From Fervidicoccus fontis Kam940 (GTDB lineage: Archaea > Thermoproteota > Thermoprotei_A > Sulfolobales > Fervidicoccaceae), in assembly GCF_000258425.1 (NCBI RefSeq), contig NC_017461.1:124001-188000 (forward strand): a stretch of 64,000 nt of DNA. Reading direction: 5' to 3'. Positions 17,660-26,403 of this stretch are shown here, piece by piece. Within the stretch, counting starts at the first letter, position 1. The number at the start of each line of letters is the position of its first letter. The position numbers were made by a program, and so were the translations under genes. The notes under the pieces were generated by a model. The model was not told where the DNA came from. It did not search any database and was given only the letters and a program-made list of their open reading frames with translations.

Positions 17660-19351
17660 ATGAGGAAAATAGACAAATATATTTTTTTAATTTCACTTCC
17701 AGCCATAGCTTATATTCTCATATTTACAATTTATCCTATAGTAAGTAACTTCATCTTAAGCTTATATACTCAGGATCCTCTCGGAAGATTGATATATACA
17801 GGTCTTGAAAACTATTTCTGGTTTAAAAAGGATCCATATCTTTCCAGGATCATAGTGAATACGCTTTTATACATGTTTGCAACCCCGATTATTGACATAA
17901 TCTTCGCGATTCCCTTAGCTGTTGCACTGAAAAGGGTAGGGAGCAAGTGGCTGTTCCTCATAATGCTTCCTGCATTTATTCCTCCTGTCACAGCTGCAAG
18001 CATGTGGTACCTCATGATAAATCCGTTCTTTGGAGTAGCATATTACCTCACAAAAACCAACTTAGCTTCATCAATTTGGACCGTTGTGCTTATAGATGTG
18101 TGGAGAAGCCTTCCGATGGCTACGCTTATAATTTATTCCGGATTGGTTTCAATACCAAAAGAAATACAGCATGCTGCCAGCTCTGATGGTCTTGCAGGTG
18201 CAAAGAGATTCTTTATGATAGATCTTCCTCTCATCTCGCCTCAAATACTTACGGCTTTTGTCCTTATGATGATAACTGGACTCTTTACATTTGACCCAAT
18301 TTATATAGGCACATCTCAAGCTGGGCCGAGGATTCTGGACAATTTAGCATATTACGCCTTTGACCAGTTTTACTCCGGTGTTCCTGGATATGCAGCTGCC
18401 ATAATTGTTCTCATGTCGCTACTATCAACAGCTCTCGCTATTATCTACATAAAAACTTTAGGATCTCAGAAGTTCATGAGGCTGTCCGTTCCGGACTTTA
18501 TACCAAACTCTGAAGCTCCCCTCTGGTTGCATAAGCTTATTGTTGCTATTTACCTAGCCTTCTTCCTCATACCGATGTACTGGATTATAAATATAGCACT
18601 GAAGACACCTATTGAGCTTATAAGCATCCCTCCCTTACTATATCCGAGGTCAGTAACGTTTGCCAACTTCGATCTCATGTTTACTCAAGGTTTGCCCTAT
18701 ATAATAACTACACTTGCAGTGGCTTCTATAAATACTCTTATAACCCTCTTTCTCGTTTCCCCATTGGCGTATTCGATGGCATCTCATAAATTTGGCGGTA
18801 GCAAGTTGCTTATCTACATCCTCTACCTCAACGCTACTCCTACGCTTATATACATAATCCCAATTTTCGCATTTTTAAAAATACTAGGTATAATTAATAC
18901 GTGGTGGGCCTTAATACTGACATATCCAATAATGACGATCCCAATAACGACGTGGATAATGTATAATTATTATTTAAAATTTCCAAAGCAGATCGAAGAA
19001 GCTGCTCAGATGGATGGTATGAACAGGCTTAAGGTATTCTACAAAATGGTTCTGCCATTGAGCAGAAGCGGTCTCAGCGTTGCGGCCATCTATGCATTTT
19101 TGTATAGCTGGGGAGCGCTCATCTTTCCTCTAGCTTTTACCTATTCGCCATATGATCTCAGTAAGCCTTTAAGCTTTTCAGGGGCTCAGACCTTTTCAAT
19201 ATTCATAGGACTCCTCATGAGTCCTGTTTCTATGAGCTATGGGGGTGTAGCTGCGGCCGGAGTCATAAGTTCAATCCCGTCTCTGGTGCTCCTCTACTTC
19301 GGTAGGAATAACCTTGAAAAAATTTGGGGCTCAAGTGGTGGAAAAATATGA
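17660..19351 (+). CDS. Fused ABC sugar permease (MalF-MalG-like in one chain)
   Basis: Single polypeptide of 563 residues that joins two binding-protein-dependent permease domains normally made as separate MalF-like and MalG-like subunits. Two cytoplasmic EAA loops are visible: EIQHAASSDGLAGAKRFFMI in the first half and QIEEAAQMDGMNRLKVFYKM in the second, each the docking site for one ATPase subunit. The linker is around residues 275-300 (SVPDFIPNSEAPLW). About 12 membrane segments in total. GGTG plus ATG 17660 set the start; its stop overlaps the ATPase start (ATGA). The reading frame is continuous with no sign of a missed stop, so the fusion looks genuine. Confidence 0.85.
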   Translation: MRKIDKYIFLISLPAIAYILIFTIYPIVSNFILSLYTQDPLGRLIYTGLENYFWFKKDPYLSRIIVNTLLYMFATPIIDIIFAIPLAVALKRVGSKWLFLIMLPAFIPPVTAASMWYLMINPFFGVAYYLTKTNLASSIWTVVLIDVWRSLPMATLIIYSGLVSIPKEIQHAASSDGLAGAKRFFMIDLPLISPQILTAFVLMMITGLFTFDPIYIGTSQAGPRILDNLAYYAFDQFYSGVPGYAAAIIVLMSLLSTALAIIYIKTLGSQKFMRLSVPDFIPNSEAPLWLHKLIVAIYLAFFLIPMYWIINIALKTPIELISIPPLLYPRSVTFANFDLMFTQGLPYIITTLAVASINTLITLFLVSPLAYSMASHKFGGSKLLIYILYLNATPTLIYIIPIFAFLKILGIINTWWALILTYPIMTIPITTWIMYNYYLKFPKQIEEAAQMDGMNRLKVFYKMVLPLSRSGLSVAAIYAFLYSWGALIFPLAFTYSPYDLSKPLSFSGAQTFSIFIGLLMSPVSMSYGGVAAAGVISSIPSLVLLYFGRNNLEKIWGSSGGKI

Positions 19352-20337
19352 CACTAAGGCTTGAAAATTTGAGAAAGAGATATGGTCAGTTTGAGCTTAG
19401 GATAGAGGAATATACTTTCAAAGAAAAAAGCTACAATGTAGTTTTAGGCTCTTCTGGATCTGGAAAGACTACCACCCTCAGGCTCATTGCAGGATTGGAA
19501 CTCCCAGATGAGGGGAAGATAATACTAGATGGTGTCGACATAACAAATGTTCCAGCATGGAAAAGAGATATAGGGCTCGTATTTCAGAACTATGCTCTTT
19601 ACCCTCATTTAACTGCGTATGAAAATATTTCCGTTCCGCTTAAAATAAAAAAGCTAGACAGAAAGACAATAGATGAGAAAGTTAAGAATGTCGCTGAGAT
19701 ACTCGGGATCTCCAGCGAGCTTCATAAGTATCCTCATCAGCTTTCTGGTGGACAGCAACAGAGGGTCGCAATTGCAAGAGCCCTAGTTAAGGAGCCAAAA
19801 ATACTTCTCCTCGACGAGCCTTTGAGTAATTTAGATGCGAGGCTAAGACTTGAGGTCAGGGTATTTCTAAAGGAATTGCAAAGGAAGCTGAACATGACTG
19901 TAATACATGTAACACATGATCAGGAAGAGGCTATGGCAATAGCTGATAATATAGTAATACTGAATTCCGGCAAAATCGTTCAAGACGGCAGTCCCGCTGA
20001 AATCTACAGGAAACCTAAGAACACATTTATTTTTACCTTTATTGGACTGAGCAACTTGCTTCCTGCGTCGTTTTTTGGTATAGATGATGCTGACCTTGTT
20101 GGGTTTAGGCCAGAAGATGCTGAAATTGTAAACACCGATGGAGACATCAGCGGATTAGTTGAAGAAATTCAGTACTTAGGTGCTTACAAGCTATTGGAGA
20201 TTTCAATTGATGAAAAACACAGCGTGATTGTGAGGGTTTTGCCTAGTGAAGAAATTTCTGAAGGACAAAAAGTTGGGATATCGATCCCAAGAGATTTAAT
20301 GCTTAAGTTTAAAAATGAGGAGAGAGTCCCTCAATGA
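19348..20337 (+). CDS. ABC transporter ATPase, MalK/UgpC-like
   Basis: Cytoplasmic ATPase driving the sugar transporter. Walker A GSSGSGKTT (about residues 33-41), Q-loop FQNYALYPHLT, signature LSGGQQQRVAIARAL, Walker B ILLLDEPLSNLDARLR and the switch His in VTHDQEEAM are all intact. A C-terminal regulatory TOBE-like domain follows (about 235-329, FRPEDAEI). At about 329 residues it is slightly shorter than typical MalK. I choose ATG 19348, which overlaps the permease stop, over an upstream TTG inside the permease gene. Its own stop overlaps the following DHH gene, so all four genes are likely one transcript. Confidence 0.92.
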   Translation: MTLRLENLRKRYGQFELRIEEYTFKEKSYNVVLGSSGSGKTTTLRLIAGLELPDEGKIILDGVDITNVPAWKRDIGLVFQNYALYPHLTAYENISVPLKIKKLDRKTIDEKVKNVAEILGISSELHKYPHQLSGGQQQRVAIARALVKEPKILLLDEPLSNLDARLRLEVRVFLKELQRKLNMTVIHVTHDQEEAMAIADNIVILNSGKIVQDGSPAEIYRKPKNTFIFTFIGLSNLLPASFFGIDDADLVGFRPEDAEIVNTDGDISGLVEEIQYLGAYKLLEISIDEKHSVIVRVLPSEEISEGQKVGISIPRDLMLKFKNEERVPQ

Positions 20338-21332
20338 GAAATTTCAAATTAATTTCGATAACTCACACAGATCTAGACGGAGTAGGCTCTTCATCCCTAT
20401 ACATAAGAAATACAAAGCCTGAAAGCTATAAAGTTATATTCGTTGAGCCTTACCAGCTTTTAAAGGCGGTTAAGAGCATAGCAAAATCTGATGAAAGTTT
20501 CGATGAACTGGTTATTACCGATATAGGTCCGAATGCCTCAACTATTAAAGAAGTAGAAAGAGCGTTGGAAAAAATATCGAGGGAAAAAGGAGCTAGAATA
20601 AGATGGTTTGACCATCACATATGGAATAATGAGTGGAAGGATGATCTCATCAAGCAAGGTGTAGATCTGAGAGTTGACGAAAATCACTGCGCTACTGAGG
20701 TTGTTTATAGAAATTTGAACACCGATGATATTTTTTCTTATATGCTTTCCAAATCTGTGTGCTCAGCAGATTTATGGATATTTAACGACTGGGCTGCACC
20801 TTTTTTGGTTAGATTTGTAGGCAATGGCAGAGGAAAAAAATGGCTCGAATACGTTCATAGCATATTTGTAAAGTCCCCGAGCTTCGAAACGCTAATTGAA
20901 GCATCAAAAAATAAAGCCGTAGAAGTGTTTGACAGGGAAATTGAGCTCATGGGATTTTATAGAGAAAAAGCGGAAGATATCAATATAGAAGGGATCAAAC
21001 TGACATTTGTATTTAAAAGTCATAACGATCTGAGCACAAGCATGCTTGCTCAGTATCTTATGTCTGTAAGAAATTCAGATATCGTAGTTGTGGTGGATAA
21101 GAGAGGGAAATATGAATTTAGGTCGAAAAAGTGCAACGTTAGAGAAATAGCTTTCAAGCTGGGAGGTGGCGGGCATCCGGAAGCTTCAGGAGCTCCTTTT
21201 CCCAATTTTCTTACACTACTTATGAAAATGAAGCTCTATGGGCTTGCTGTTGATTTGGCAAAAAAGAAGCTCTTAAATACTGTAAAAGAAGTTTCATGCA
21301 TCCCCTTTAACGTTATTAAGAAAGAGATTTAA
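20334..21332 (+). CDS. DHH-family phosphoesterase
   Basis: DHH/DHHA1-type phosphoesterase of 332 residues. Metal-binding motifs are visible: THTDLDGVGSS (motif I, about residues 10-20), VITDIG (motif II), RWFDHHIWNN (the DHH motif, about 93-102) and the substrate-binding GGGGHPEASG in the C-terminal DHHA1 domain. Members degrade nanoRNA, pApA or cyclic dinucleotides. It is coupled by ATGA overlap to the sugar ABC ATPase, an unusual partner; no biochemical link is evident. It differs clearly from the second DHH gene at 29.6 kb. The stop at 21332 is followed by tRNA-Arg on the other strand. Confidence 0.8.
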   Translation: MRNFKLISITHTDLDGVGSSSLYIRNTKPESYKVIFVEPYQLLKAVKSIAKSDESFDELVITDIGPNASTIKEVERALEKISREKGARIRWFDHHIWNNEWKDDLIKQGVDLRVDENHCATEVVYRNLNTDDIFSYMLSKSVCSADLWIFNDWAAPFLVRFVGNGRGKKWLEYVHSIFVKSPSFETLIEASKNKAVEVFDREIELMGFYREKAEDINIEGIKLTFVFKSHNDLSTSMLAQYLMSVRNSDIVVVVDKRGKYEFRSKKCNVREIAFKLGGGGHPEASGAPFPNFLTLLMKMKLYGLAVDLAKKKLLNTVKEVSCIPFNVIKKEI

Positions 21333-21466
21333 ATTTTTTATCCTGTTCATTACGTAATATCGTTCTTTTAGAAATAATAAAGATCAGATAGATAAAACCC
21401 TGGAGCTATTTTTCAATTAAAGAAGCATGGGAAACCTAATATACGCAGAAAAATAGCAGAAGCTAA

Positions 21467-21541
21467 CGGGCCCGCGGGGATTTGAACCCCGGACCACCAG
21501 CTTAGGAGGCTGGCGCCCTATCCTGGCTAGGCTACGGGCCC
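21467..21541 (-). tRNA. tRNA-Arg (anticodon CCU)
   Basis: The minus strand folds into a complete cloverleaf. The acceptor stem GGGCCCG pairs with CGGGCCC, the anticodon stem CCAGC pairs with GCTGG around the loop CTCCTAA (anticodon CCT), and the T stem CGGGG pairs with CCCCG around TTCAAAT. The discriminator base is G at 21467. The CCA end is not encoded and I see no intron. It decodes AGG arginine codons. Confidence 0.95.
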
Positions 21542-21615
21542 TTCAAATATTTTGTTTATACAAATTACTTTAAAAAACCTTTTCATGTACTTAAAACTTC
21601 TTCAATTATATTGGT

Positions 21616-21918
21616 TTAAAATTCAAGCGCAATCTCTCTTTCTATTTTGCTTCTTATGCTCTTTATAACTTTATAAACGGATATCGGCTCTTCACAGATA
21701 ATCCTTATCTTAAATCCTATCTTCTGTTGCTCATCGAGCCATTGAATGCTCGAAAAGTGCGGCTGTGCAAACAAGACGCATCCTTCTTCTGTCAAGCCTG
21801 TTATCGTTCCGCCCACGTGTGTCTTCTCTCTGAGAATGCTGGAAATAGCGTCCGAGAGAGAGGTTAAATAACCAGCTTCAGGCACTCTTACAAATAAAGA
21901 AATATCTATTGTTCCCAT
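21616..21918 (-). CDS. Conserved-looking hypothetical protein, 100 residues
   Basis: I do not recognise this protein. It is 100 residues, mixed alpha/beta, with a hydrophobic strand start (MGTIDISLFVRVPEAG), a central GGTITGLTEEGCVLFAQPH and a basic C-terminal helix (VYKVIKSIRSKIEREIALEF). The pattern strand-helix-strand-strand-helix resembles a small ferredoxin-like or ACT-like domain, which is only an impression. No signal peptide or membrane segment. It lies alone between tRNA-Arg and the IS-like palindrome, pointing towards the tRNA. Confidence 0.5.
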   Translation of the reverse strand: MGTIDISLFVRVPEAGYLTSLSDAISSILREKTHVGGTITGLTEEGCVLFAQPHFSSIQWLDEQQKIGFKIRIICEEPISVYKVIKSIRSKIEREIALEF

Positions 21919-22004
21919 ATTACATTCCTTATCTTTTTTACTATTAAAATATTATTCATCTTTTCAATAATATTTTTTAACATGCCATTAGAGAGATCTT
22001 ACAA

Positions 22005-22040
22005 CTGAAAGCCTCGCCCTTTAGGCGGGGAGGAGGTCAG
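22005..22040 (+). mobile_element. IS200/IS605-like terminal palindrome, copy 1
   Basis: The element runs CTGAAAGCCTCGCC, CTTTA, GGCGGGGAGGAGGTCAG. CCTCGCC can pair with GGCGGGG (one G-U) around a CTTTA loop, and the outermost CTGA and TCAG are complementary. This closely resembles the end palindrome of archaeal IS200/IS605-group (tnpB) elements as I remember them. No transposase gene adjoins it. It sits directly in front of the ogt gene. A second, diverged copy in opposite orientation is at 43841-43877. Confidence 0.6.
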
Positions 22041-22054
22041 AGAGGAGTAAGGAC

Positions 22055-22363
22055 TTGGACAAATTAGAATTAGTCAAAATTCTTCTTCAGCTGATTCCTC
22101 CTGGAAAAGTTACAAGCTACAGTGAGCTCTCAAAGATAACTGGCTGGTCACCGAGATCAGTTGGAAAAATATTATCAAAGAACGATGAGCCCATCTTGGT
22201 TCCCTGCCATAGAGTTGTAATGAAAAACGGCAATCTGGGAGGTTATTCTGCTTTTAGCGGTAAAGAATTTAAAAGAAGGCTTTTGGAACTAGAAGGAGTT
22301 GAATTTTGCAGTAATGGAAAGATAAAAAGAAGTAATTTTTATAAACTTTCAGAGATCCTTTGA
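22055..22363 (+). CDS. ogt: O6-alkylguanine-DNA alkyltransferase (short form)
   Basis: Suicide DNA repair protein that moves alkyl groups from O6 of guanine to its own cysteine. The active-site motif PCHRVV is at about residues 50-55, followed by LGGYSAFSGKEFKRRLLELEG, and the DNA-binding HTH lies before it (GKVTSYSELSKITG). At 102 residues it contains only the catalytic C-terminal domain; the N-terminal Ada-like domain of longer Ogt is absent, so the alkyltransferase-like alternative was considered, but the Cys is present. TTG 22055 follows GAGGAGTAAGG. The start region lies 15 bases after an IS-like palindrome. The 3' end overlaps the convergent Mrp gene by 15 bases. Confidence 0.88.
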   Translation: MDKLELVKILLQLIPPGKVTSYSELSKITGWSPRSVGKILSKNDEPILVPCHRVVMKNGNLGGYSAFSGKEFKRRLLELEGVEFCSNGKIKRSNFYKLSEIL

Positions 22364-23260
22364 GCTCAGCTTTTCAATGATTTTTTTCGCTAAGAGTTCA
22401 AGAGATCTGTCAATTTCGCTCCCGCTTGCAAGCTCATAAATAGGAACGCCCTTATCCTGGGACTCTCTGATCCTTTCATCTAAAGGAATTTTTCCTAAAG
22501 CCTCAATCCCGTGATCCCTTGCAATCTCCTCGATGTAGCTTTTTCCAAAAACTTCGATTTTACTGCCATCATCGCAAGTGTAATGACTCATGTTTTCAAC
22601 GATCCCTAGTATGGGAATCTCCATTTTCTTGAGAAAGACCACTGCCTTTCTAACAACTCCTTCAGATAGCTTTCCGGGAGATGAGACGATGATTGCATAT
22701 TTTGGTGAAGGTACATATTGAGAAATTGTAATAGCCTCATCACCAGTACCTGGAGGCATGTCGAATATTAGGAAGTCGAGATCCTCCCATCGAGTCAAAG
22801 CGAGGGTTTGAAGTATGAACTTCGTTCTTAAAGCGCCCTGCCAAATTAGAGGAGAGTCCTTTTCTTTTAGCATTAACTCAAGACTCATTACCTGTATACC
22901 TTTAATGTTTGCAGGAATAAGCTCTCCAGAGCTTTCTTCCATATATATTTCGGCATCGGAATTCCCGAGAACGAATGGTATTACGGATCCCGTCTCATCA
23001 GCATCATATACCCCAACCTTATAGCCCATTTTTGAAAGATACATAGCTATAGATGCAGCTATAAAGGTCTTTCCGACACCACCTTTGCCGCTGAAGATCA
23101 TTATCCTGTTTTTTATTTTTTCAAACTTTTTCTGCATCATGCTTATGTACTGATCTATCTCTTCGGCTGCCTTTTTCGGATTAGTAGTAGTGCTCCCTGC
23201 CTTCATTTCCCTAATTCTCAGATCATTTTTTCCGCTTCTGCTTTCTGACATGCTATACAC
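22349..23260 (-). CDS. Mrp/ApbC-family iron-sulfur cluster carrier ATPase
   Basis: P-loop ATPase of the Mrp/NBP35 group that carries and transfers [4Fe-4S] clusters in the cytoplasm. Deviant Walker A GKGGVGKT (residues 58-65), switch I region VYDADETGSVIP, LIWQGALRTKFILQ and the Walker B-like FLIFDMPPGTGDEA are visible. The C-terminal CxxC that bridges the cluster in many homologues is not seen; the only Cys in that part is in HYTCDDGSKIE, so the cluster site may differ. The N-terminal 45 residues are polar. ATG at residue 4 (MSESRSGK) may be the true start. Confidence 0.85.
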   Translation of the reverse strand: MYSMSESRSGKNDLRIREMKAGSTTTNPKKAAEEIDQYISMMQKKFEKIKNRIMIFSGKGGVGKTFIAASIAMYLSKMGYKVGVYDADETGSVIPFVLGNSDAEIYMEESSGELIPANIKGIQVMSLELMLKEKDSPLIWQGALRTKFILQTLALTRWEDLDFLIFDMPPGTGDEAITISQYVPSPKYAIIVSSPGKLSEGVVRKAVVFLKKMEIPILGIVENMSHYTCDDGSKIEVFGKSYIEEIARDHGIEALGKIPLDERIRESQDKGVPIYELASGSEIDRSLELLAKKIIEKLSSKDL

Positions 23261-23332
23261 CCTTTCTACTGTATATAGTTAACAATTGAGGTTTTATAAA
23301 GAATACATATGTAATGCTTTCAAATGCAGATC

Positions 23333-24442
23333 TCATGCAATTGGAGTAAAGGTTATTGCTGAAAGTACTAAAAGCAGCGTAAAAGTCTGTATGAAGAAAT
23401 TCAGAGCTTTTCCTTTATTTCCAGGGATTTTCAACGAAATGATTTCGCTTATTATCCTCCCTCCATCAGTGATAAAAATAGGCGCCGCATTTATTATCGC
23501 GAGGCTGAAGTTTATAACATACATAAATGTGAAAAATTCCAGCATGGGAAAATAAACACTATCCGGAAGTGATTGTATGCCTTTTGCCTGCTCGATTGTG
23601 ATTCCAATCTTACTTACATTCGAGGGCTTGTAGACAAGCAACCAGCTGAGGTTTTCAGAGCTTGGAGATCTATATGTAATATTGAACCAAACCCCACTGT
23701 TGGTGTAGTTCTCGATTATCGGCCCTATATCATATGGAGAGCCTATTTTTGTACCGTTTATTTCCAGTATCGTGTAACCCGGCTTTATTCCATAAATTTG
23801 TGCTGGAGATCCACTTTCCACAGAAACCACTGTCGCTCCGACAGCATTTACTGTCATGAGTAAAATTAGAATTAGAAAGATGAACGCTATTATCAGGTTA
23901 GATGAAGGCCCAGCAGAGAGTATTTTAATCTTATCTTTAAAAGATGCTTTTTTGAACGCCTCTTCGTCCGGCTCCACAAATGCGGCCGGTATAAATACTG
24001 CAAGTATGAATCCTACGTTTTTAACGGGGATATGTGCTACCCTTGATGCAAACGCATGAGAAAGCTCATGGATTAGGGCAGCTATTCCTATAGAAATAAG
24101 TATGTAGATAATAGCGGTTCCTTTTATTGTTATCCCAGGTATAATTGGAACGAGACCACCTGAGCTGTATCCTGAAAACCTTAAAGCTACAGCTTCGATC
24201 ATGTAGTAATAGAACATGAAGAGCGATATGAACGTGAGAATTACTGAAGCGTATATTAATCCTCTCAGAAACTTGTTTTTTTCATATTTATCCAAAAAGG
24301 AGAGAGCAGAAGGCTTTTTAAAAATTATAAAAAAGGGGGAAACTTCCAATCCTTTAAATTTTTTCCTTAAAGCATACCCAATGGCGAGTGCTATGACCCA
24401 ATAAGTAACGATCGCGACAACCGTTAAAACTACATCATTCAA
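23333..24442 (-). CDS. Site-2-protease-like M50 membrane metalloprotease with PDZ domain
   Basis: Intramembrane zinc protease of 369 residues. The HExxH motif is HELSH (His125 to His129) in a membrane helix, and the third ligand region is NAAPIFITDGGRI near residue 320. Between them is a PDZ-like domain (about 200-285, SGSPAQIYGIKPGYTILEING). About six membrane segments. Archaeal relatives are thought to cut membrane-bound regulators or remnant signal peptides. It lies 73 bases upstream of the Mrp gene on the same strand, but no shared function is implied. Confidence 0.88.
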   Translation of the reverse strand: MNDVVLTVVAIVTYWVIALAIGYALRKKFKGLEVSPFFIIFKKPSALSFLDKYEKNKFLRGLIYASVILTFISLFMFYYYMIEAVALRFSGYSSGGLVPIIPGITIKGTAIIYILISIGIAALIHELSHAFASRVAHIPVKNVGFILAVFIPAAFVEPDEEAFKKASFKDKIKILSAGPSSNLIIAFIFLILILLMTVNAVGATVVSVESGSPAQIYGIKPGYTILEINGTKIGSPYDIGPIIENYTNSGVWFNITYRSPSSENLSWLLVYKPSNVSKIGITIEQAKGIQSLPDSVYFPMLEFFTFMYVINFSLAIINAAPIFITDGGRIISEIISLKIPGNKGKALNFFIQTFTLLLVLSAITFTPIA

Positions 24443-24484
24443 CGATCATCACACATAAAAAAATCAAAAAAGGCATATATAACT

Positions 24485-25198
24485 TTAGCTTAATTCTTTT
24501 ACCTTTTCGACGAAGTCAACTTCGTAAGGAAGTCCCACAAATGCAACTTCTCCATTTATTGCTATTACAGGCACGCTCATCACATTGTATTTGTCAGCGA
24601 TGTCAGGGTTCTCATAAGCTTCTACTGTATCTGCAATTACGGATTTGTTTCCTGATTTGTATGATTCGAAAGCGATCATGTTTGCAAGCAGCGCTGCATA
24701 TGGACAGTATGGGCATGATGGAGTAATTATAACTTCAATATACACCTTTCTGTTTATGCTTTTGATGGTTTGCTTGCTGCTTTCTTCAAGACCTGAATCG
24801 TTCTGACTAATTCTGATAATTGTCTCTACTAAGCTCCTTATCTCCTCTCCTGAAGGTATACCAGTATATCTTATCCTTCCCTCAACTAATGTTACAGTAG
24901 GCGTTCTTGATATTCCATACTGCTTAAATTTCTCTACATCCTTTTCTTTATCATATACAACAAAATCAAACAGCTTTTTTCCGTTTACGCTAGGACTTTT
25001 TTCCCTGAAATAACTTAAAAGCTTTATCGTTTCCTGACAGTAGTAGCAGCTTTCTTTAACAAAAATCTCTGCAATCACTGGAGATGCCATATCTCTAAGC
25101 GCCTCTTCGAGAGCCTCTAATGTTTCTTCGTCAAGCTCTCCTCCAGGCACCATTGGGTGCTCTTCATTAAATTCGGATGTCTCTTCTTCTGAACTCAT
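24485..25198 (-). CDS. Protein disulfide oxidoreductase (double thioredoxin fold)
   Basis: Archaeal PDO/glutaredoxin-like protein of 237 residues that forms or reshuffles disulfides in cytoplasmic proteins of hyperthermophiles. Two thioredoxin-fold units each carry a CxxC: CYYC in VKESCYYCQETIK (about residues 52-55) and CPYC in TPSCPYCPYAAL (about 163-166). Each unit has its cis-Pro segment: SRTPTVTL and MSVPVIAING. A 35-residue acidic N-terminal extension (SSEEETSEFNEEHPM) is unusual. High dependence on disulfides is a trait of many crenarchaea, in line with the assignment of the organism. Confidence 0.9.
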   Translation of the reverse strand: MSSEEETSEFNEEHPMVPGGELDEETLEALEEALRDMASPVIAEIFVKESCYYCQETIKLLSYFREKSPSVNGKKLFDFVVYDKEKDVEKFKQYGISRTPTVTLVEGRIRYTGIPSGEEIRSLVETIIRISQNDSGLEESSKQTIKSINRKVYIEVIITPSCPYCPYAALLANMIAFESYKSGNKSVIADTVEAYENPDIADKYNVMSVPVIAINGEVAFVGLPYEVDFVEKVKELS

Positions 25199-25550
25199 GA
25201 TTATTCACCTAAAAAATGACATAATCACTCTTTCGTTTGAAGGATTAAAAGGTTAACGTAAAGATCTTTTTTTGCACATTAGAAATGTCATATTTAATCC
25301 GAGAGCCTCCTCTATCTTAGTATGATGTTTGAATATTCCTAAGGTATTATTTTTTAAAGCCCGATGATAAGATATGAGTATGGTAAGGGAGTCAGTTCAT
25401 TTTAGCACTTGATCCTCGAATACTCTTTCTTTTAAGGTCAGCGTCTTACCTTTTTAATCCTGTTTCTTGAATTTCAAAATTTTTAATTTAAAATATCTGG
25501 AGATCAGATTATACAACATGTCCATATCAACAAATTGAAGGTTTTTAATC
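25199..25550. other. Intergenic region, nothing convincing
   Basis: The 352 bases between the divergent PDO and adenosyltransferase genes contain no open frame with coding character. A partial C-box-like GATGA at 25363 lacks matching D boxes. Promoters for both flanking genes must lie here; the A/T-rich stretch at 25478-25497 would suit the plus-strand gene. I see no hairpin or repeat of note. Confidence 0.4.
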
Positions 25551-26099
25551 ATGAAGCTGTACTCAAAAAAAGGCGATGAGGGAAGCACGTTCTGCATGAA
25601 GTATCTAGAAATGGTTCCTAAGAATCATCCGTTTGTTGAATTCGTCGGAGAGCTTGATGAGGCTGAAGCTTCCTTAGGGCTAGCTAGTAGCTTGATTCCA
25701 GATGAGCTTAAGGAAATAAAAAGCGAGGTTGATTGGATCCAAACCCTTTTGTTCAGGATAGGTTTTACTATCGCTGGTAAGGACTGCATCAGCGAAGAAG
25801 ACTTAAAAGTACTTGAGAGCATAGCAGATAAATATTCAATTTATGCAAAGCCTCTATTTTTGCTCAACGGTGGGCATCCCGCTGCAGCAGCCGTATCGCT
25901 ATCTAGGGCAATAGTCAGGAGAGTTGAAAGAAGACTTATAGATTTAATTTCAAGAAAGGAGGTCATAAACAAAGAAAAGCTGGTCCTTTCCATTTTGAAT
26001 AGAGCGAGTAGCGCTTTGTATGGAATACAATTAGCCATAAACGGCAAATTGGGATATGAGACCAAAAGGATAGAGTGTGGAAGCTCAAAGCTCGTATAA
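25551..26099 (+). CDS. Cob(I)alamin adenosyltransferase, PduO type
   Basis: ATP:corrinoid adenosyltransferase making adenosylcobalamin. Visible are the N-terminal TKGDKG-like ATP loop, here YSKKGDEGSTF (residues 3-13), VEFVGELDEAEASLGLA (about 32-48) and, in the C-terminal half, SRAIVRRVERR (about 117-127, the conserved RR ATP-contact segment) and LNRASSALYGIQL (about 149-161). Length 182 is normal for PduO. Its presence suggests B12-dependent enzymes, possibly ribonucleotide reductase or methylmalonyl-CoA mutase, elsewhere in the genome. Its 3' end overlaps the convergent DUF211 gene by 15 bases. Confidence 0.85.
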   Translation: MKLYSKKGDEGSTFCMKYLEMVPKNHPFVEFVGELDEAEASLGLASSLIPDELKEIKSEVDWIQTLLFRIGFTIAGKDCISEEDLKVLESIADKYSIYAKPLFLLNGGHPAAAAVSLSRAIVRRVERRLIDLISRKEVINKEKLVLSILNRASSALYGIQLAINGKLGYETKRIECGSSKLV

Positions 26100-26375
26100 A
26101 AATTCCGGAATTTCTACGATTTTTTTCCCAGAAATTACCTGATCAATGCTGTGTATTACTCCTCCATAGTTTAAGAGCTCCCTTTCAACTTCTTTCAGAT
26201 CAATATCTCTGCCCTCTATCACTATTAAGATTGACTCCGTTTCTACATCAATCTCTTTGACAGTTATGTTTACACCTTCAACTCCCCTCACTCTTTCTAA
26301 AACTAGCGAGAGCTCATCAATGCCTATTCCTTTGATTGGAATGAGAACATCCAGAACGGCCCTTAAAATGCCCAT
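26085..26375 (-). CDS. DUF211 family protein
   Basis: Archaeal DUF211 protein of 96 residues with a ferredoxin-like fold. The family wording is clear: RAVLDVLIPIKGI at the start, GVEGVNITVKEIDVETESI in the middle and YGGVIHSIDQVISGKKIV at the end. Structures of relatives show a multimeric ring and possible ligand or metal binding, but the role is unknown. It is convergent with the adenosyltransferase gene and lies 28 bases downstream of the unknown 352-residue gene on the same strand. Confidence 0.9.
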   Translation of the reverse strand: MGILRAVLDVLIPIKGIGIDELSLVLERVRGVEGVNITVKEIDVETESILIVIEGRDIDLKEVERELLNYGGVIHSIDQVISGKKIVEIPEFLYEL

Positions 26376-26403
26376 ATCTTATTATCACCGGCCTATTCCA
26401 AAA

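Noticed and set aside
25360-25430. Possible C/D box RNA at GATGATAAG
   Set aside because: The C box is incomplete and no D box lies at the right distance.
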